64,000 nucleotides of DNA from Photobacterium ganghwense (GCF_003025595.1 NZ_PYMI01000001.1:186001-250000); one strand, 5' to 3'. Positions 9,579-18,504 are shown, counted from the first letter of the stretch. Notes: a model not told the origin generated them from the sequence alone. A program made the numbers and translations.

Positions 9579-9613
9579 TTGACTCAACAGAGACCGGTTT
9601 ACAACGTTATAAT
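9579..9613 (+). promoter_or_regulatory. Candidate promoter for second Hsp70 gene
   Basis: A perfect -10 box TATAAT (9608-9613) lies about 150 bases before the ATG. TTGACT at 9579-9584 looks like a -35 box but the spacing of 23 is too long for a standard sigma-70 promoter, so only the -10 is convincing. Confidence 0.35.
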
Positions 9614-9765
9614 GGCCGCTGTCTTTTTGCATACTAATCTGAATAAGGAAGATTCAGTTTCCGGTCAGTCCCCTTTCAGCCCATCCTGATAAGGTGATTT
9701 TCAAAACCTGTATCCGCACTGAATCCTACATGTTCTGAACACTGAATGATCAGCCTGGAGTAATC

Positions 9766-12594
9766 ATGTCATCCCCTCGTTATCTTGTCGGTATTGACCT
9801 CGGGACAACCCATACCGTTGTTGCCTACACCCCGATTTCTGACGATCTAGAATCGAGTCCAATCAAGATATTTGAAATTGATCAGCTCATTGCTCCGGGA
9901 GAGGTCGCCCGTAAGCCGCTGCTTCCGTCATTCCGGTACCACCCTGCCGACGGTGAGATTGATCCGTCACAGCTGGTGCTGCCGTGGGACAATACGCCGG
10001 TTCGCGGTGACATTCCTCATGCCATTATTGGTGATTTTGCCCGTGAACTTGGCGCTAAAGTAGAAGGCCGTCAGGTCGTCAGTGCAAAAAGCTGGTTGTC
10101 ACACACCGGCGTTGACCGTAATGAGCCTATCCTGCCTTGGTCTGCCAACACCAGCGTGCAGAAAGTGTCTCCGGTCGTTGCCAGTGCCAGTTACCTGAAC
10201 CATGTACGCCAGGCGTGGGACTACCACCACCCGGATGCCAAACTGAACAGACAGGAAGTCGTCATTACAGTGCCGGCTTCTTTCGATGAATCAGCCCGTG
10301 CGCTGACCCTGGAAGCCTCAGCCATGGCCGGTTTAACCAATATTCTGTTATTGGAAGAGCCACAGGCAGTCTGCTACGACTGGTATGCACAGAATAAATC
10401 GCAGGCGGAGCATCTGCTGCAGGATATTCCGTTGCTGATGGTCTGCGATGTCGGCGGGGGAACCACAGACCTCAGCCTGATTAAAGTCGGTACGAAAGCA
10501 GGTAAACTTACATTGGATCGTATCGGTGTCGGGGATCACCTGATGCTGGGTGGTGACAATATTGACCTGGCTCTGGCACATCTGGCTGAAAAACGACTTC
10601 ACGGCGACAGTAAAAAGCTCAGCGCCGCCGGACTATCAAAGCTGATTCAGCAAACCCGCAAAGTCAAAGAACGTCTGCTCTCTGGTAACGCGCCGGAAAG
10701 TGCCAACATCACCATGCTTGGCAGCGGTTCACGCCTGATTGGCGGAGCAAAAAGTGTGGCTCTAACCCGTGATGAAGTACACGGAGTTGCGCTTGATGGC
10801 TTTTTCCCTCGCACTGCGTTCAGTGATCAGCCTGCCCATCGTCAAGCTGCCGTGGTAGAGTTTGGCCTGCCCTATGCTGCCGATCCGGCAATCAGTAAAC
10901 ACCTGGCGCAGTTTATCTCATTGCACGACAGTGTTTGCCGCGAATCTCTTCGTGAAAAAGGCATTGAGTTATCCAAAGAACAACCCGCAATTCCGGCCGC
11001 TGTGATCCTTAACGGCGGTGTGTTTAACAGTCCACTGCTCTCCGAGCGGGTGCTGGAAAACTTTTCCGCATGGCGAGGTGACACTGTCACTGAGCTTGAG
11101 AATCCACATCCGGATCTGGCCGTCGCCTTTGGTGCTGTTGCGTATGCCAAAGCCCGTCACGGGGCACAGCTTAAAATCGGTGGCGGTTCAGCCCGCTCAT
11201 TCTTTCTGGTTCTGGATGACAAGAAAAAAGACAGACAAGGCTTATGCTTGCTGCCGAAAGGGCTGGATGAAGGCACTGAAATTCGTCTGAAAGATCGTAA
11301 ATTTGCCCTGACGCTGGGCGAACCGGTTCGTTTCAACCTTGTTTCTTCCACTGACGATCAGCACACACAAGCCGGCAAGCTTTACCCTATCGATCATGAG
11401 AGCTTCGTTAGTCTGCCGCCTTTCATTGCCACACTCGACAGTGAGCGGGATCGCTCTGAACTGGCTGCCAACCAGAAAGATCGCGAGGAAGTTACCCTGG
11501 CCTGCCAGCTTACCGAGGTGGGAACACTGCAACTGGAATGCGTCAGTACCCAGGACGACACCAAACGCTGGAAAGTCGAATTTGCCATCCGAAAAGATCT
11601 GGCAAAACTGAATCAGTCTGGTCACGCGAATCTGGCCGAGTCCGGTGTACCAGCCAAAATGGATGACGCAGTAGCACTCATTAAACAAGTGTACGGTGGC
11701 AGCACCAAAACGGCCGATCCAAAAGCCATCAAAACCATCAACAAACAACTGGAAAAATTACTGGGGAAACGAGATAGCTGGGAAACGCCGTGTTTGCGAG
11801 AGCTGGCCAATGCTCTGCTCGACAGCCGCAAGCGCCGTCGCCGTTCAGATTTACACGAACGAAACTGGCTAAAACTGGCCGGATTTACGATGCGTCCCGG
11901 TTTTGGTTACCCATCAGATGAATGGCGCATGGAGCAAATCTGGTCGCTTTACCAGCATGGTATTCAGTTTGATAACCCGAAAACCTGGAGCGACTGGTGG
12001 ACCTTCTGGCGGCGCGTCGCCGGGGGGCTGACTCAGGAACAGCAAAAACTGATTTTTAAGGAAATTGCCAAGTACATTAATCCGTCGGCATTGCGAAACA
12101 GTAAGCTGGCTAAAGAAATGCAGGATCGCAGCTACGAGGACATGGTTCGTTTAGCAGCATCACTGGAAAACCTGCCGTTTGAGTACAAACTGCAGCTGAT
12201 TGAGTGGCTTTTCGGCCGCTTGCAGAAGCCCCAGTTCGCTCAGGCACATTGGTGGGCCATTGGCCGGATTGCAACGCGTAGCCCGTTTTATGGCAGTGCG
12301 CATAACCTGCTAACACCACAGCACGTTGCCTACTGTTTACCAGAGCTGATGGATCTCGATTGGCGCAATGATTCCAACATCGCCTTTGCGGCCGTTATGA
12401 TGTGCCGCATGACCGGTGACCGGGCACTGGATGTGGATGATGAAAGCCGTCAGGCTGTACTGGAAAAACTGAAGCTCAGCAAAGTACCTGAAAGCTGGAT
12501 TGAGATGGTATCTTCCGTGAAAATGCTGACAGAAAGCGAAACAAAACGCGTATTTGGTGATGCACTACCAGCAGGTCTTCGCTTGCTCGATTAA
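9766..12594 (+). CDS. Large Hsp70 family protein with C-terminal DUF3731-type domain
   Basis: 942 residues, much longer than DnaK (about 640). The N-terminal half is an Hsp70 ATPase with phosphate-1 loop GIDLGTTHTV, ITVPASFDESARAL, LLEEPQAVCYDW, phosphate-2 loop VCDVGGGTTDLSLI, GGDNIDLALAH and LNGGVFNSPLLSERV. From about residue 620 a helical, tryptophan- and charge-rich region (RDSWETPCLRELANALLDSR, SLYQHGIQFDNPKTWSDWWT, VAGGLTQEQQKLIFKEIAKY) replaces the substrate-binding domain; I take this as the DUF3731 domain known at the end of such proteins. The start has GGAG six bases upstream. It parallels the first Hsp70 gene residue by residue in the ATPase motifs, so the pair probably arose by duplication and then diverged at the C-terminus. 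Confidence 0.85.
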   Translation: MSSPRYLVGIDLGTTHTVVAYTPISDDLESSPIKIFEIDQLIAPGEVARKPLLPSFRYHPADGEIDPSQLVLPWDNTPVRGDIPHAIIGDFARELGAKVEGRQVVSAKSWLSHTGVDRNEPILPWSANTSVQKVSPVVASASYLNHVRQAWDYHHPDAKLNRQEVVITVPASFDESARALTLEASAMAGLTNILLLEEPQAVCYDWYAQNKSQAEHLLQDIPLLMVCDVGGGTTDLSLIKVGTKAGKLTLDRIGVGDHLMLGGDNIDLALAHLAEKRLHGDSKKLSAAGLSKLIQQTRKVKERLLSGNAPESANITMLGSGSRLIGGAKSVALTRDEVHGVALDGFFPRTAFSDQPAHRQAAVVEFGLPYAADPAISKHLAQFISLHDSVCRESLREKGIELSKEQPAIPAAVILNGGVFNSPLLSERVLENFSAWRGDTVTELENPHPDLAVAFGAVAYAKARHGAQLKIGGGSARSFFLVLDDKKKDRQGLCLLPKGLDEGTEIRLKDRKFALTLGEPVRFNLVSSTDDQHTQAGKLYPIDHESFVSLPPFIATLDSERDRSELAANQKDREEVTLACQLTEVGTLQLECVSTQDDTKRWKVEFAIRKDLAKLNQSGHANLAESGVPAKMDDAVALIKQVYGGSTKTADPKAIKTINKQLEKLLGKRDSWETPCLRELANALLDSRKRRRRSDLHERNWLKLAGFTMRPGFGYPSDEWRMEQIWSLYQHGIQFDNPKTWSDWWTFWRRVAGGLTQEQQKLIFKEIAKYINPSALRNSKLAKEMQDRSYEDMVRLAASLENLPFEYKLQLIEWLFGRLQKPQFAQAHWWAIGRIATRSPFYGSAHNLLTPQHVAYCLPELMDLDWRNDSNIAFAAVMMCRMTGDRALDVDDESRQAVLEKLKLSKVPESWIEMVSSVKMLTESETKRVFGDALPAGLRLLD

Positions 12595-12694
12595 GGTTCT
12601 GTTAGGGTTCGGCTGGTAATCTCTGTGGCATAAATAAAACGACTTTTTACTTTTGAGCAATTTTAGTCCTTTTTTGCCGAGCGAGTAATACCAG

Positions 12695-12898
12695 ATGAAC
12701 CGAGCCCAATACCAAATTATCGCACAACGTATTTTTAAATCTGACAATCAACGCGTTGCTGTCGAAGCTGTAGTGTTTGAAGGCCTTTCCAGCTACGAAG
12801 CTGAGAAACGCTTTGATGTTCCTAAGGGCACACTGTCACGTAATGTTCGTAAGTACAAGCGTGAAGTAGACTACATCAAGAGTGTCACAACAGCCTGA
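12695..12898 (+). CDS. Small helix-turn-helix protein (TrfB/KorA-like)
   Basis: 67 residues: QYQIIAQRIFKSDNQRVAVE, then AVVFEGLSSYEAEKRFDVPKGTLSRNVRKYKREVDY. The segment GLSSYEAEKRFDVPKGTLSRNVRKY has the spacing of a helix-turn-helix, with KGTLSRNVRKYK as the recognition helix, and resembles the TrfB/KorA type of plasmid regulators in layout. It starts 100 bases after the second Hsp70 gene and is followed by a strong terminator. A regulator of the Hsp70 cluster is a natural guess, not shown. Confidence 0.7.
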   Translation: MNRAQYQIIAQRIFKSDNQRVAVEAVVFEGLSSYEAEKRFDVPKGTLSRNVRKYKREVDYIKSVTTA

Positions 12899-12924
12899 CC
12901 GCTGTTGCTGACAGGGAAGAAAAT

Positions 12925-12953
12925 AAAAACGGAGAGCAGTGCTCTCCGTTTTT
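12925..12953 (+). terminator. Rho-independent terminator after small HTH gene
   Basis: Perfect stem AAAAACGGAGAGCA / TGCTCTCCGTTTTT with almost no loop mismatch; closes the Hsp70 region. The following 160 bases up to the ABC permease stop contain only degenerate CAAGCACC/CGCAAAC-type repeats. Confidence 0.9.
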
Positions 12954-13112
12954 ATTTCTATCAGTTCAAGGTGCTAAACAGTGCCAGTTTCCTGCAAGCA
13001 AACACCTACTAGCAAGCACCTACAAATAAATACTCGCAAACAAGCACCCGCAAACCATCACTGGCACAAAAAGTGTGTCCTAACTGGCTCTGTTTGCTGG
13101 CTAATGTCGCTA

Positions 13113-13952
13113 TCACATACGTAGCATTTCGTCTCGCCCGCGTAACCAGACGGATGCCAGAAACATCAGTACACTAGCAACCAGCAGTATCGCGTTCAAC
13201 CAGCCTAACATCAAATAAGCGGGCAGAGGTTCACTGCTGGTCAATACGGTTACCGGTAGCCAGTAAATATCAGAGAGTCGACTTCCCAGTTCCGTTGAAC
13301 CCGTCGCCTGAATCATCGCAACCTTGAAGATAACAATCGCCATAATCACTGTTAATAGTGGATAACGTGTCAGCTGAGAAACTGCCAGCAGCAAGGTGGC
13401 AATCGGCAATAATGCCAGGCTCATCAAGCCAAGGCGCGTCACATAACCAATCCAGTGCATTGCGGCACCAGTTACTGAAATGCCCAGCGAGGCAATTACG
13501 TCCTGCGGCATAAAGAGCGACGCCAGCACCCAGACAATGGCATCAGCGCTAAGCAACAAAACGGAAGAGATAGCGGGAATAACCACCAGCGCGAAACAAA
13601 GCTTGGCCGCCACTGCCAGCGTGTCAGACACAGGCATTGAACGCCAGAACATCAGACTTCCCTCTTGTTTTTCTTTACGCATCGTCTTCGGAACATAAAT
13701 AAAAAACAGCACTAAAGAAACAATACCGGCGAGCAACTCATTCAATTTCCCGATGAGTCCCGCAAACGCATCCGCTTCGATTCCCCAGTCAATCATCGCG
13801 CCCGAGCTCTTTACAGAGAACATCACCTGACTGTCTCCGCTAAGAACAATGGCAAAATTGACCACGGCAAACACGACAAGAAACAACGGCAGCTTGATAA
13901 CGATTCGATATTCCAGCAGTTCTTTCTGTAGCAACGTCATCCAGCTTTTCAT
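13113..13952 (-). CDS. ABC-2 type transporter permease
   Basis: 279 residues with about six hydrophobic segments (near 20-38, 72-92, 110-135, 155-185, 190-212, 250-270), an N-terminal amphipathic segment MKSWMTLLQKELLEYR typical of ABC-2 permeases, and a cytoplasmic TMRKEKQEGSLMFWRSMPVS loop containing the coupling motif. It overlaps the ATPase gene by four bases (ATGA), so the two form one exporter. The family includes YtrB/YtrC-like and drug or lipid exporters; the substrate cannot be read from sequence. No GntR regulator, often linked to this type, is adjacent. Confidence 0.8.
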   Translation of the reverse strand: MKSWMTLLQKELLEYRIVIKLPLFLVVFAVVNFAIVLSGDSQVMFSVKSSGAMIDWGIEADAFAGLIGKLNELLAGIVSLVLFFIYVPKTMRKEKQEGSLMFWRSMPVSDTLAVAAKLCFALVVIPAISSVLLLSADAIVWVLASLFMPQDVIASLGISVTGAAMHWIGYVTRLGLMSLALLPIATLLLAVSQLTRYPLLTVIMAIVIFKVAMIQATGSTELGSRLSDIYWLPVTVLTSSEPLPAYLMLGWLNAILLVASVLMFLASVWLRGRDEMLRM

Positions 13953-14803
13953 TGTTCCTCCTGCTGTAATGCCAAAAACACTTCTGCCAACGTTGGGATA
14001 GAGAGTTCCCCTAAGCGAGCCAGTTTTTCAGGGGGCTGATTGCGGTAATACCCCACTCGAGAATTTGCCCCATGTTGAATCCAAACCGGGCGGGCCACTT
14101 CTGCAGCATGGTATTGCTCGGGCAATAACTGTACTTTCGTCAGTTGAGTAACCGCATCGGCAATGGTTCCCATAAACACAGGCTTGCCGCGTTTTAAAAT
14201 CAACACATCAGTCAGTAAATGGGCAATTTCATCAACTTCGTGGCTGGCAATAATTAACGCTCGGTCGTCTTGCTCAAACCATTGCATCAGGTGCTGGTAA
14301 AATGTCTCACGGAACATTAAATCCAGTCCCAGAGTAGGCTCATCAAGAATCAGAACTTTTGCCTGACTCGACATAACCAACCCTAAATGCAACTGCACTT
14401 TCATGCCTTTAGACAGACGAGAGATTCGGGTTGATAACTGTATATTTGTTTTTTTCAGAAACTCATGAACAGCGTCTTTACTGAATTTCGGGTGCACGCC
14501 GGACACAAAATTGATCACCTGCTTCACGGTCATCCACTCCGGTAACATGGCAACATCAGAGATGTAGGCCAGATCCCGGACGATGTTCACCCGATCCTTA
14601 CGGGGCGACAACCCAAAAACAGAAAGCTCGCCATCAAAATCATGGGCACCAAGTAAACTTTTGATTAATGATGATTTTCCTGCACCATTGTGGCCAAGCA
14701 GCCCCATCACCTGCCCGGCTTTCAATTCAAAACTGACATCCATCAGGGCTTTAAACCGGCCATAAGATTTGCTCAGTTGTTTCGCTTTAATTAAAGTTTC
14801 CAC
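13949..14803 (-). CDS. ABC transporter ATP-binding protein
   Basis: 284 residues. Walker A GHNGAGKSS (37-45), a Q-loop region (YISDVAMLPEW), a variant signature LSKGMKVQLHLG (about 134-145), Walker B VLILDEPTLGLD, and H-loop IIASHEVDEI. The C-terminal about 70 residues are an accessory tail. The start is a GTG codon; no upstream ATG is in frame. It pairs with the overlapping ABC-2 permease to form an efflux-type ABC system of the CcmA/YtrB class. Confidence 0.88.
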   Translation of the reverse strand: METLIKAKQLSKSYGRFKALMDVSFELKAGQVMGLLGHNGAGKSSLIKSLLGAHDFDGELSVFGLSPRKDRVNIVRDLAYISDVAMLPEWMTVKQVINFVSGVHPKFSKDAVHEFLKKTNIQLSTRISRLSKGMKVQLHLGLVMSSQAKVLILDEPTLGLDLMFRETFYQHLMQWFEQDDRALIIASHEVDEIAHLLTDVLILKRGKPVFMGTIADAVTQLTKVQLLPEQYHAAEVARPVWIQHGANSRVGYYRNQPPEKLARLGELSIPTLAEVFLALQQEEQ

Positions 14804-15238
14804 ACTTTACGCCTGTATATTTTTTCTTTGCATTTATTTTTTGACAGGCCAGATTTCTTGGCACAATCAATGCTGAAGCACTAGTTTATACCAAGCCTAA
14901 ATTGATATACAGAATCCGATAGATTGCTCAGTTGATAGCACAGAATGAGCAAGATGACAGCGTCCGTTTCAATTGTAAGAAACTTATATTACATCAGACA
15001 AAGGAAAGACAATAAAAGACAGAAGCGCCAAACCATATTTGGCGCCCAAGTAAGAGGTAAAGAGAAAATCACTCTCTTTAATCATTAGAATTCATTGAGA
15101 GTTAACTGTGTACGCATTACACGCAACAGAAAATCGATAATTAAATGGCTTAATTATCGGTGAACAAGATATCTTTTTCTTATTCACGAATCAGAACTTG
15201 GTGCTCAAAACTCGTTAACTAAATATATGCAGTCAGTT
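14804..15238. other. Intergenic region upstream of the ABC operon
   Basis: AT-rich, no gene supported. It contains an eight-base perfect inverted repeat, GCGCCAAA (15025-15032) / TTTGGCGC (15038-15045), with no T run, and should carry the ABC operon promoter (minus strand). Confidence 0.4.
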
Positions 15239-15547
15239 TTATACTTCGTAGCTGTTTTCCAGCAATTCTTCCGGGTGTACCCCGTCTTTTTCCATCTGCG
15301 CCAGGATCTCATTCATACGAACCTTACGCGACTCTTCTTTAAACTCGTGCAACACAGCAATCAAGTTATTAATCTTCTGTAATGGAATACGCTTAATTAC
15401 AGCTTTCTGACGACCAGGAACCTCATCAGCAAAATCAATCAATATCTGGCGGTAATCAACGCGCTCTTCTTTAACTGAACCTGATTTACTATCAACGCTT
15501 TTCAGCATCGCTGATAGCGCCTTTTCAGCGGCAGCAAAATTATCCAT
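15239..15547 (-). CDS. Short H-NS-like protein without DNA-binding domain (tentative)
   Basis: 102 residues, all predicted helical and charged. Near the C-terminus, RMNEILAQMEKDGVHPEELL resembles the end of the H-NS oligomerisation region in layout (E. coli H-NS has YREMLIADGIDPNELL), while the C-terminal AT-hook-like DNA-binding motif TWTGQGRTP of H-NS is absent, as the frame stops 12 residues later. AGAGGT precedes the ATG at a good distance, so it is likely translated. It could be an H-NST-like antagonist or an unrelated small helical protein; no named family is certain. It stands alone between two long AT-rich spaces. Confidence 0.55.
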   Translation of the reverse strand: MDNFAAAEKALSAMLKSVDSKSGSVKEERVDYRQILIDFADEVPGRQKAVIKRIPLQKINNLIAVLHEFKEESRKVRMNEILAQMEKDGVHPEELLENSYEV

Positions 15548-15984
15548 GAATTATACCTCTTAAACCGAATACCACATCCGGCTCATTCTGAATCGACAGA
15601 AGATATGATTGACTCTCAGCGAGGCACGGAATTGATAATCGAAAAGTCACAACAAAAAACACAGCCTCAGAACTGAGCTGGTTTGACAAACATTCTGAAC
15701 CACATTCAATATGCAGGACACTAGTCATTTAAAGCATTGTCATTGAGAGCATAGAGCGTGGCAATCAGAAACCACTAAGGTTAGACAGGCCGATGATACC
15801 TCTACTTCTTGTACATGTGAACTTAAATTTCTGCAAAATTAACCTTCGTTCAGGTAGTAGCAGGTTTTTGTTCTTTCAAAATGAGTGTGGTTCACACTTG
15901 TTTGTTTGGCAACAGTTTATCTATATGAATCGTATCCTCTATAATATCTGCAAATATTTCCATACATACGCGCCTAATTAAATC
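15548..15984. other. AT-rich divergent intergenic region
   Basis: Between the H-NS-like gene (minus) and the RNase gene (plus). Short open frames here do not look like proteins. Promoters for both genes are expected; I cannot assign boxes with confidence. Confidence 0.4.
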
Positions 15985-17016
15985 ATGCCAATTTCACAGA
16001 CTCGTCCAATTAAACATTTCGCTTTTCTGCTCATTGCCAGTTTAGTCCCAATTACCAGTTTCGCTTCAGTTAAGGTTAATGGATCGTTCACTGCCTCAGA
16101 ACGGTGCCCGGCTTTTCAATCCATCAAGAAACAAGCTAACCCGGGCGACTGGTACACTGATTCCGGCAACACCTATCAGGCATTACAGCTTAACAAACCA
16201 AATGGCGACTGGGTTCAGTTGGCCATTCCTGGTGCTCACCCGCAAGAACGCTGGGTAAACCTTAATTGCGGTAAAGCGGATTTCACACAATCTCAGTCGC
16301 CGCCATTTACGGCATCTCAGAATAATAAACGCCAAAACAACCAATGCCAGATTCCAAACCAGCATGACTCCTATGTTCTGGCTGTCAGTTGGCAAAAAGG
16401 ATTTTGTGAGCACAACAAAAATGCCAATCAAAAACCTGAATGCCGTGCGATTAACCACAATAAACTCACTGTTAATAATCTGACCTTGCACGGTTTATGG
16501 CCGAATCGAAATGTTTGTGGCACCCAATATGGGTACTGTGAACCCGCTGAGCCAATGCGCCTTTCACCTTCCACGATAAAAGCGATCGCTCCCTGGATGC
16601 CTAACTTTTATTATGAAACTGACTTTGGTGAATACCAGTGGAAGAAACACGGTGCCTGCCAGAACCGCGCAGATGACGACTATTTCTTATTGGCCACAAA
16701 ATTAGTGCAACAGGTCGATCAGTCTGTGGTAGGGCAATTCATTAAAGCTAACATTGGCAAATCCGTCCCTGTAACTCACTTCCGTGAGATGATGGTTGCG
16801 TCATTGGGCGAAAGTGCAACCCAAGGTATTCAGCTTTCTTGCCTGAACGGTCATTATCTGCAAGAGATACGCCTTTCACTGCCGAATGATTTTGAACAAC
16901 ACTCAACACTACGTGCCAAGCTTGAAGCATATTCTGCCCAGACCGGTTTTAAAAAACGGGGACAAGACAAGGCGTTCAGAGGGAACTGTCAGGCCAATAT
17001 CCGCATCGAGGATTAA
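15985..17016 (+). CDS. Secreted RNase T2 family ribonuclease with N-terminal extra domain
   Basis: Endoribonuclease of the RNase I/T2 family, exported to the periplasm or medium. 343 residues: a signal peptide (hydrophobic 11-26, cleavage after SFA), an N-terminal module of about 65 residues (VNGSFTASERCPAFQ to ERWVNLNCG, one cysteine at each end) absent from E. coli RNase I, a linker, then the T2 domain from about 128. Active-site segment 1 is LTLHGLWPN (His169); segment 2 is EYQWKKHGAC (Lys221, His222, Cys225). At the position of the catalytic Glu of E. coli RNase I (YEYAKHGAC) there is Gln218, which may lower activity or be compensated by the nearby Glu216. Many cysteines suggest disulphides. 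Stand-alone gene. Confidence 0.85.
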   Translation: MPISQTRPIKHFAFLLIASLVPITSFASVKVNGSFTASERCPAFQSIKKQANPGDWYTDSGNTYQALQLNKPNGDWVQLAIPGAHPQERWVNLNCGKADFTQSQSPPFTASQNNKRQNNQCQIPNQHDSYVLAVSWQKGFCEHNKNANQKPECRAINHNKLTVNNLTLHGLWPNRNVCGTQYGYCEPAEPMRLSPSTIKAIAPWMPNFYYETDFGEYQWKKHGACQNRADDDYFLLATKLVQQVDQSVVGQFIKANIGKSVPVTHFREMMVASLGESATQGIQLSCLNGHYLQEIRLSLPNDFEQHSTLRAKLEAYSAQTGFKKRGQDKAFRGNCQANIRIED

Positions 17017-17084
17017 ACGCTCCCCCAGTTATTGCCAGGAATCCTGATTTTCCCACAACACAAATGTTCTCCCATGACACGAAT

Positions 17085-17118
17085 GCAGCCTGTAATGGCC
17101 TTACCGGCTGCATTTGTT
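17085..17118 (+). terminator. Possible terminator after the RNase gene
   Basis: Stem GCAGCC / GGCTGC with a loop of about 15 bases, followed by ATTTGTTTC. Weak. The rest of 17119-17428 holds no supported gene; TTGAGT (17382-17387) and TAATGA (17407-17412) may be tRNA promoter boxes. Confidence 0.35.
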
Positions 17119-17428
17119 TCTACCCTTAGCACGCTATCCTTACTTAGCGCCGCTCCTCGTCATGGTTTGATTAAACACCGCGAATGCTTCTCTTGCATTT
17201 TTACGACAGGCACACAATCATCAGTCAATCAGTAGCCAGTAGCCAGATATCCAATAACAGACATACACAGCCAGACAGTTACAAACCAGAGATAAGATGG
17301 GGAATTTTTCACCAAACAACCGACCTGTTCTGAGAGATAGCTTAAATTTCTCGTGGAGAGGCTATTGCATTCTTTATTTTCTTGAGTACACTCATTTGCA
17401 CTAACGTAATGAATATAAAGCCTTTTGG

Positions 17429-17505
17429 CGGACATTAGCGCAGCCTGGTAGCGCACTACTCTGGGGGAGTAGGGGTCGCTGGTTCGAATCCAGTATGTCC
17501 GACCA
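17429..17505 (+). tRNA. tRNA-Pro (anticodon GGG)
   Basis: A 77-base cloverleaf including the encoded CCA: acceptor stem CGGACAT / ATGTCCG, D arm AGCGCAGCCTGGTAGCGC, anticodon stem CTACT / AGTAG around loop CTGGGGG (anticodon GGG, reads CCC/CCU), T arm CGCTGGTTCGAATCCAG. The flanks AAAGCCTT (17417-17424) and AAGGCTTT (17507-17514) are complementary and could pair around the whole tRNA; the right flank runs into a T tract that may act as terminator. Confidence 0.96.
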
Positions 17506-17826
17506 GAAGGCTTTTTTATTCTGATGCATCTTCCCTACTCTCAACATTCACTTTCAGAGCACCTTTTTCATGCCTCCTTCGGCTGAAGGTATTTTTCTGT
17601 GTACCTTTCCTCAATCCTTTGTTACCAGTGAAATTTTAGTCATCTCTGATTAATAATGCCGCAGATCCCGTCGCGACATGATGACGATTCTGACCGTTAG
17701 TTTACAGAAAGTTATCAATAAATTAAGGTAGTATACTTACAGCAGGCTTGAGCGTATGTTGTTCAGTCATGCTGCTAATGATGAATAGTAATGAGGCTTT
17801 CACAGATATATGGTTCCACTTCTTTT
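17506..17826. other. Intergenic space between tRNA-Pro and sanA
   Basis: After the T-rich tRNA flank, nothing gene-like is visible. A TATACT box near 17731-17740 could be part of the sanA promoter but lacks a clear -35 partner. Confidence 0.3.
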
Positions 17827-18504
17827 ATGAAACTGCTGTTTTTCTTACGCATCAGTGTTGTTTTTCTGATTCTGTTTGCCTCATCTGCCTTGCTTGTTGA
17901 TCGGTGGTTTACGTCTCAGGCTTCGTCGCGAATTTTTGAAGATACTGCAGATATCCCAGCCCGCTCAGTCGGTCTGGTGCTGGGCACCAGCAAATATATC
18001 GCGAAGTCACTGAACCCCTACTATCAATACCGGATGAATGCCGCCCAAAACCTGTACCAGTTAGGTAAGGTAAATGTGCTGCTACTCAGTGGTGATAATG
18101 CCCATCGTTCTTACAATGAACCCTGGACCATGAAGCGGGACTTATTGAAGGCCGGGATCCCGGATCAAAACATCGTGCTGGATTACGCGGGGTTCAGAAC
18201 GCTGGACTCTGTAGTGCGCGCTAAAAGTGTGTTCGATGCCGACCACTTTGTCATTATCACACAGCGCTTTCACTGCGAACGGGCACTCTTTATTGCTAAA
18301 CAAAACAACATCGATGCCATTTGTCTGGCCGTACCTGAACCCAAAGGTGCTGCGGGAATGAAAATCCGTGTTAGGGAAGTATTCGCACGCGTAAAAGCGG
18401 TTATTGATATCTATGTGCTAGATATGCAGCCGAAGTTTCCGGGACCGAAAGAGCCAATCTTGCAACAAAGGCTTGAACAGGATGCCCCACATTCATCACT
18501 GTAA
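17827..18504 (+). CDS. sanA: SanA-like envelope protein (ElyC/SanA/YdcF, DUF218 family)
   Basis: Inner-membrane-anchored protein linked in E. coli to vancomycin sensitivity and envelope barrier function at high temperature. One N-terminal membrane segment (MKLLFFLRISVVFLILFASS), then DUF218: VGLVLGTSKYI, YYQYRMNAA, NVLLLSGDNAHRSYNEP, IVLDYAGFRTLDSVVRAK, FVIITQRFHCERALFIA. These match E. coli SanA closely. I start at 17827 because that Met lines up with the E. coli start; a Met 12 codons upstream (17791) is possible, and neither has a clear ribosome site. A strong terminator follows. Confidence 0.88.
   Translation: MKLLFFLRISVVFLILFASSALLVDRWFTSQASSRIFEDTADIPARSVGLVLGTSKYIAKSLNPYYQYRMNAAQNLYQLGKVNVLLLSGDNAHRSYNEPWTMKRDLLKAGIPDQNIVLDYAGFRTLDSVVRAKSVFDADHFVIITQRFHCERALFIAKQNNIDAICLAVPEPKGAAGMKIRVREVFARVKAVIDIYVLDMQPKFPGPKEPILQQRLEQDAPHSSL

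Noticed and set aside
9579..9613. TTGACT ... TATAAT read as a standard sigma-70 promoter
   Set aside because: The spacer is 23 bases, well above 16-18; only the -10 box is kept as a candidate.
12960..13060. A third tandem array (CAAGCACC / CGCAAAC units)
   Set aside because: Units vary in length and sequence too much to define a repeat by eye; noted as degenerate only.
15793..15981. 62-codon frame before the RNase gene
   Set aside because: AT-rich random frame in a promoter region; no ribosome site or similarity.
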